From NCBI GenBank assembly GCA_963580285.1, contig OY757020.1, positions 99,947,497 through 100,011,496 on the forward strand: a stretch of DNA of 64,000 nucleotides, in the 5' to 3' direction. Origin of the DNA: Lucinisca nassula (taxonomy: Eukaryota > Mollusca > Bivalvia > Lucinida > Lucinidae). Numbering within the stretch: position 1 is the stretch's first letter; each line of letters opens with the position of its first letter. Positions 61,250 through 64,000 of this stretch are shown here, one piece after another. The notes under the pieces are model-generated. The model was not told the DNA's origin. It searched no databases and worked only from the letters and a program-made list of their open reading frames with translations. The translations under genes and the position numbers were made by a program.

Positions 61250-62660
61250 AACCCGCTTTAAACAACAGCCCCTATATTTGGAAACAGTGTAGATCCAGAT
61301 CAGGGGTTGGTAACTCAAAGCCATCGTAAATATATCAACTTAAGATGTATACTTAAGGTGACCACCATAAAATTTATGGTCTCGTTATGCGGGTAACTGA
61401 AAACCTGTCGTATCGTTTCCATAAAGTTGCGACCGTCTTACCACTTACGATTTACCTGTGTAATTCTTAATCTCATGCAAAGCGCTTCGGAAACCTTTGT
61501 AAGCCAGGGCATAGCAAAATAAAATAACGCTTAACATCTTACTATAAATGATAATACCAGGGTTTGTTTAACAACAAGGCAGCCTTGTTGGAGCCTTTTC
61601 TGCCAAAAAAGGCTTGGGTAGCGGTATCATAATAGGCAAGGTTCTAAATAAACTTTGGGATGAGAAACAATGACACAACCGGCGACCCCTTCCCTACATT
61701 TCCTCCTGATTTGCCATGCCTGAGCTCATATTAGCATCAATTACTTGAAAGTGTCTTAAACAAATCGTGCAACAGCCAAAAATATATCTCTTTCAAAAAT
61801 GGCAGAGACAAAGTTTACAAAAAAGAAACGAAAACCAAACTATACACAGGAAGGATTAGAAACACTTGTAGACGAAGTTAATGAAAGGAAGACATTGTTA
61901 TTTGACAAGTTCAGTCACACTGCAGAGCTCTCGGAAACGCAGGATTCTGCGTATTTTACGCCAACTTTTGCCGTTGTACGCGTAAAATTCACAACCGGCG
62001 ATTCTTGTGTACGCATGTTTTTATTGCGACACGCGTCCAAAATTACAGAAGCGGTAAATTCAGAAGCTAATTTAGGCCGCTTATGCAATACCAATAAAAG
62101 ATCAAATGCGGCGCCGCTTTTTATGTTGAAAGCGCACGTGCCACAAATCAGTAGGCGTGACCTATATTGACAGGTATTTTTGCACCTGTCAGTGGGAGAG
62201 ACGAAATTGGAAAATATGTCGGTTTGCGGCACGTGTTAAAAATGATTGTACTGTTTAATCTCGCCGCGCTAATCCCCGTGTTATTACGGATTACGATTAA
62301 TTAGTTTACTAATTGATGTAAGCTCATATCATCAACGGATTAGCATGAGTCGGTAAAATATCACGTTTAGTTAAACCAGGGTTACGGCGAAGACGATATA
62401 ATTGACGAATTACCAATGTCATGTATTTTCGCGACTACACGATCGTACTGGTGACAAAAATGTATGTAATTCTTCAAAATACAATCATTTTTAACAATTA
62501 CAGGAAGTCAGACGTGGTTAGGATGCTTCCCCTACGTATTTGTTTTCACCAATTAAAAATAATTGAGCTACTGTCACGTACATATACGTCCGAATTTGAA
62601 AGCACAAATATAGCTAAATAGAATGCTCCTTTTCTGATCTGGGTTTACATTATATCTGCT
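61250..62660. mobile_element. TTAA hairpin element split by a 1.3-kb insertion with the Myb/SANT ORF
   Basis: The left half (tttaacccgctttaaacaac ... agtgtagatccagatcag) ends at about 61303. The expected right stem (ctgatctgggtttacat) appears at about 62634. The inserted DNA is unique and not AT-rich at its centre. No convincing terminal inverted repeats were found at the two junctions. Confidence 0.5.
61799..62170 (+). CDS. Myb/SANT-like (NAIF1-type) domain ORF, probably transposon-derived and disrupted
   Basis: The ORF encodes 123 residues. The first 40 (MAETKFTKKKRKPNYTQEGL followed by ETLVDEVNERKTLLFDKFS) match the start of the Myb/SANT-like DNA-binding domain found in NAIF1/MSANTD proteins and in Harbinger-type transposons: basic start, P-N-Y/F-T/S, then V-D/E-E-V-x-x-R-K-x-x-L-F-x-K-F. 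The expected continuation (a W-x-x-I-T-x-A-V-N helix) seems to reappear as SKITEAVNSEA about 38 residues later, so the domain looks split by an in-frame insertion. No transposase was seen. It sits within a 1.3-kb insertion in a TTAA hairpin element. It may be a dead transposon accessory gene or part of a larger exon. Confidence 0.45.
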   Translation: MAETKFTKKKRKPNYTQEGLETLVDEVNERKTLLFDKFSHTAELSETQDSAYFTPTFAVVRVKFTTGDSCVRMFLLRHASKITEAVNSEANLGRLCNTNKRSNAAPLFMLKAHVPQISRRDLY

Positions 62661-62827
62661 GTTATCCTAATACTACCTTATTTTTATGTGGCATTATTTG
62701 ACTAGAAGTGTTAGAATAAATTTGACCAACTGCATTGGGGGGTGGGGGGATAGACACATCAGTGAAATATTTCTCACTAGTACCCACAATCTACATGTTT
62801 GGAACGAAGTTATTAAATGCATTTATC

Positions 62828-62852
62828 AAAAAAAAAAAAAAAAAAAAAAAAA
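62828..62852 (+). repeat. Poly(A) run, 25 bases
   Basis: An uninterrupted A run follows tgcatttatc. It could be the tail of a retroposed sequence, but no source was recognised. Confidence 0.8.
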
Positions 62853-63319
62853 GAGTTTGGGAGCCATGAAAGTAAATAGTTTTTCATACGGACGTACGTG
62901 TAGCCTGATAATAAGAAGTTTTTGTCTATGTTCTATGCTCGATCAAGATCAGAACTCCAACTTTTTTATGTGGGAATCCAACTTTTTATCTGTGAATCCA
63001 ACTTTTTACAAGGAAGGATTCCTGGAATCCTGTTTTCAAAATCCTAGTGAGAGCTCTGCACTGTTTCAAACGAAAAGAAAAAACAAAGCTTGGAGAGATG
63101 TGACAACAACAGTAAACGTTGTTGCAACAACAGAGAGGGGTACAGAAGATATAAGAAAAAAATGGTACGATTACTCGAGCAGGGTTTATCGGAGATGTAT
63201 AGATCTTTGTTTACATGTATTTTTACATGTATACAAGTAATTCTGCTAAATATAGCATATATATATCTGCCTTAATACAATACCATACAATACATGTATC
63301 GCATATCATTACTAAAAGA

Positions 63320-63470
63320 AACCTCGATGAGGTGGTTCTAACAAGCACCCACAACCTATGTTTGCAGTATTTATAAGAAAAATATTATGGATCTTCCTCA
63401 GAAAAGTAGCAATTTAGGAGATATGAAAAGATGCACTATGTCGCACGGGCGTGTTATTGTAATGCCATCA
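63320..63470. mobile_element. Hairpin MITE, GGCGGTTC relative, right half only
   Basis: tcgatgaggtggttctaaca, agcacccacaacctatgttt and gcactatgtcgcacgggcgt match the right half of 56810-57080. Confidence 0.65.
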
Positions 63471-63597
63471 AGTCATAAAACTGATATGACCATGTGTAAT
63501 ATCGTAACAATCCTAAGAACTTGGATAGATAGGCCTAAGCAAACAGTGCAGACCAAGAGGACCAGTCTGATCTGGGTCTTCACTGTTAGCTGTTCTG

Positions 63598-63800
63598 TCT
63601 GTTTGTTTGTTTGTTTGAGGTTTAACGTCCTCGTCAACACTATTTAGTTGATTTTGGAGACGTTGCTTCCAATTTTGTGGACTTTTACACGGCGTTGAGA
63701 TGAGATGACATCTCAATCTCTGCCGCCCAATGAAACCAATAGGGTTTATAAGCATGGACGAGCCGACTCGCAGCAATTTTCCAGGGCAGGCTGCAAAATT
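63598..63800 (+). mobile_element. SINE, GGGCGGGGGCC family, 3' truncated
   Basis: It starts tgtttgtttgtttgtttgag and stops after ttttccagggcaggctgc. Confidence 0.75.
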
Positions 63801-63814
63801 GTGTAACAAATTTG

Positions 63815-64000
63815 TTAACCCTTGTCCTGCTGAGCCCGGATATGCATTATTTTCTAAACAATGAAGATCCAGATGCTGATCAGGAGGCTTCTGACGAAGC
63901 CATCTGATCAGGATCTACATTGTTTGCCATTCAGATTGTGAATTTGTTGCAATAATTTGCATCAAATAATCTGATTGGTTGAGAATCGGTAGTGGGTGTG
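63815..64000. mobile_element. TTAA hairpin element, type B, cut by the window end
   Basis: It starts TTAACCCTTGTCCTGCTGAG, with stem aggcttctgacgaagc/catctgatcaggatctac. The right end lies beyond the window. Confidence 0.75.

Noticed and set aside
62686..63240. 184-residue ORF
   Set aside because: It runs through a 25-A stretch (poly-Lys) and repeat fragments; composition and content give no sign of a real protein.
58229..64000. Search for the missing first exon of TSEN34
   Set aside because: No - strand segment with an ATG, about 15-20 TSEN34-like codons and a phase-1 donor could be recognised; it may be further upstream or beyond the window.

Overview
This is eukaryotic DNA, almost certainly from a marine or freshwater invertebrate and most likely a bivalve mollusc. 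Spliced genes have kilobase introns with GT/AG boundaries, the sequence is AT-rich, and there are no long open reading frames. There is a dense mix of tRNA-derived SINEs, short hairpin (MITE-like) elements, and elements with a tandem-repeat core of 145-191 bp flanked by GACGGACG-type tracts. That last architecture is known from bivalve pearl-like, HINE and tandem-repeat-containing elements. The phylum is an inference; no rRNA or mitochondrial marker is present to confirm it.

Two protein-coding genes can be assembled exon by exon, and they converge tail to tail. (1) On the + strand, an Emi1/Emi2-type F-box inhibitor of the anaphase-promoting complex (FBXO5/FBXO43 family) has coding exons at 7951-8785, 19180-19291, 21906-22055 and 25083-25325. 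All phases join, giving about 441 residues with DSG motifs, F-box, D-box-like RTRL, C6HC zinc-binding region and an RL tail. (2) On the - strand, the tRNA-splicing endonuclease subunit TSEN34 has exons at 58228-58091, 53188-53094, 50489-50270, 40455-40294 and 37045-36858. The Tyr/His/Lys catalytic residues are present; the short first exon was not found. A small unrecognised ORF (43522-43331, -) lies in a TSEN34 intron, and a Myb/SANT-like ORF (61799-62170, +) is probably transposon-derived.

Layout: 1-4.7 kb, nested tandem-repeat elements. 5-7.9 kb, MITEs, including a 395-bp hAT-type element with an 8-bp target duplication. 8-25.3 kb, the Emi gene; intron 2 holds a 7.36-kb element with 23-bp terminal inverted repeats, itself filled with a 145-bp array and a 371-bp palindrome array, and a second copy of the 3' end of exon 2. 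Intron 3 holds a 158-bp array, and intron 4 a 1.4-kb hAT-like element with perfect 8-bp target duplication. 25.3-36.6 kb, intergenic, with SINEs, TTAA hairpin elements and a 1.28-kb TA-flanked element. 36.6-58.2 kb, TSEN34; its introns hold an exact 191-bp array and a 6.4-kb element made of about 36 copies of a 166-bp unit. 58-64 kb, hairpin elements, SINEs and the Myb/SANT ORF.

The most unusual signals are: (a) hairpin families whose outer and inner stems behave as interchangeable modules with complementarity kept; (b) one short GC-rich hairpin centre shared by unrelated long palindromes; (c) partial duplications of the 3' end of one exon in each gene, the Emi one breaking at the edge of a palindromic element; (d) several families of tandem-core elements sharing a GTGAAGTTTCA-like motif.
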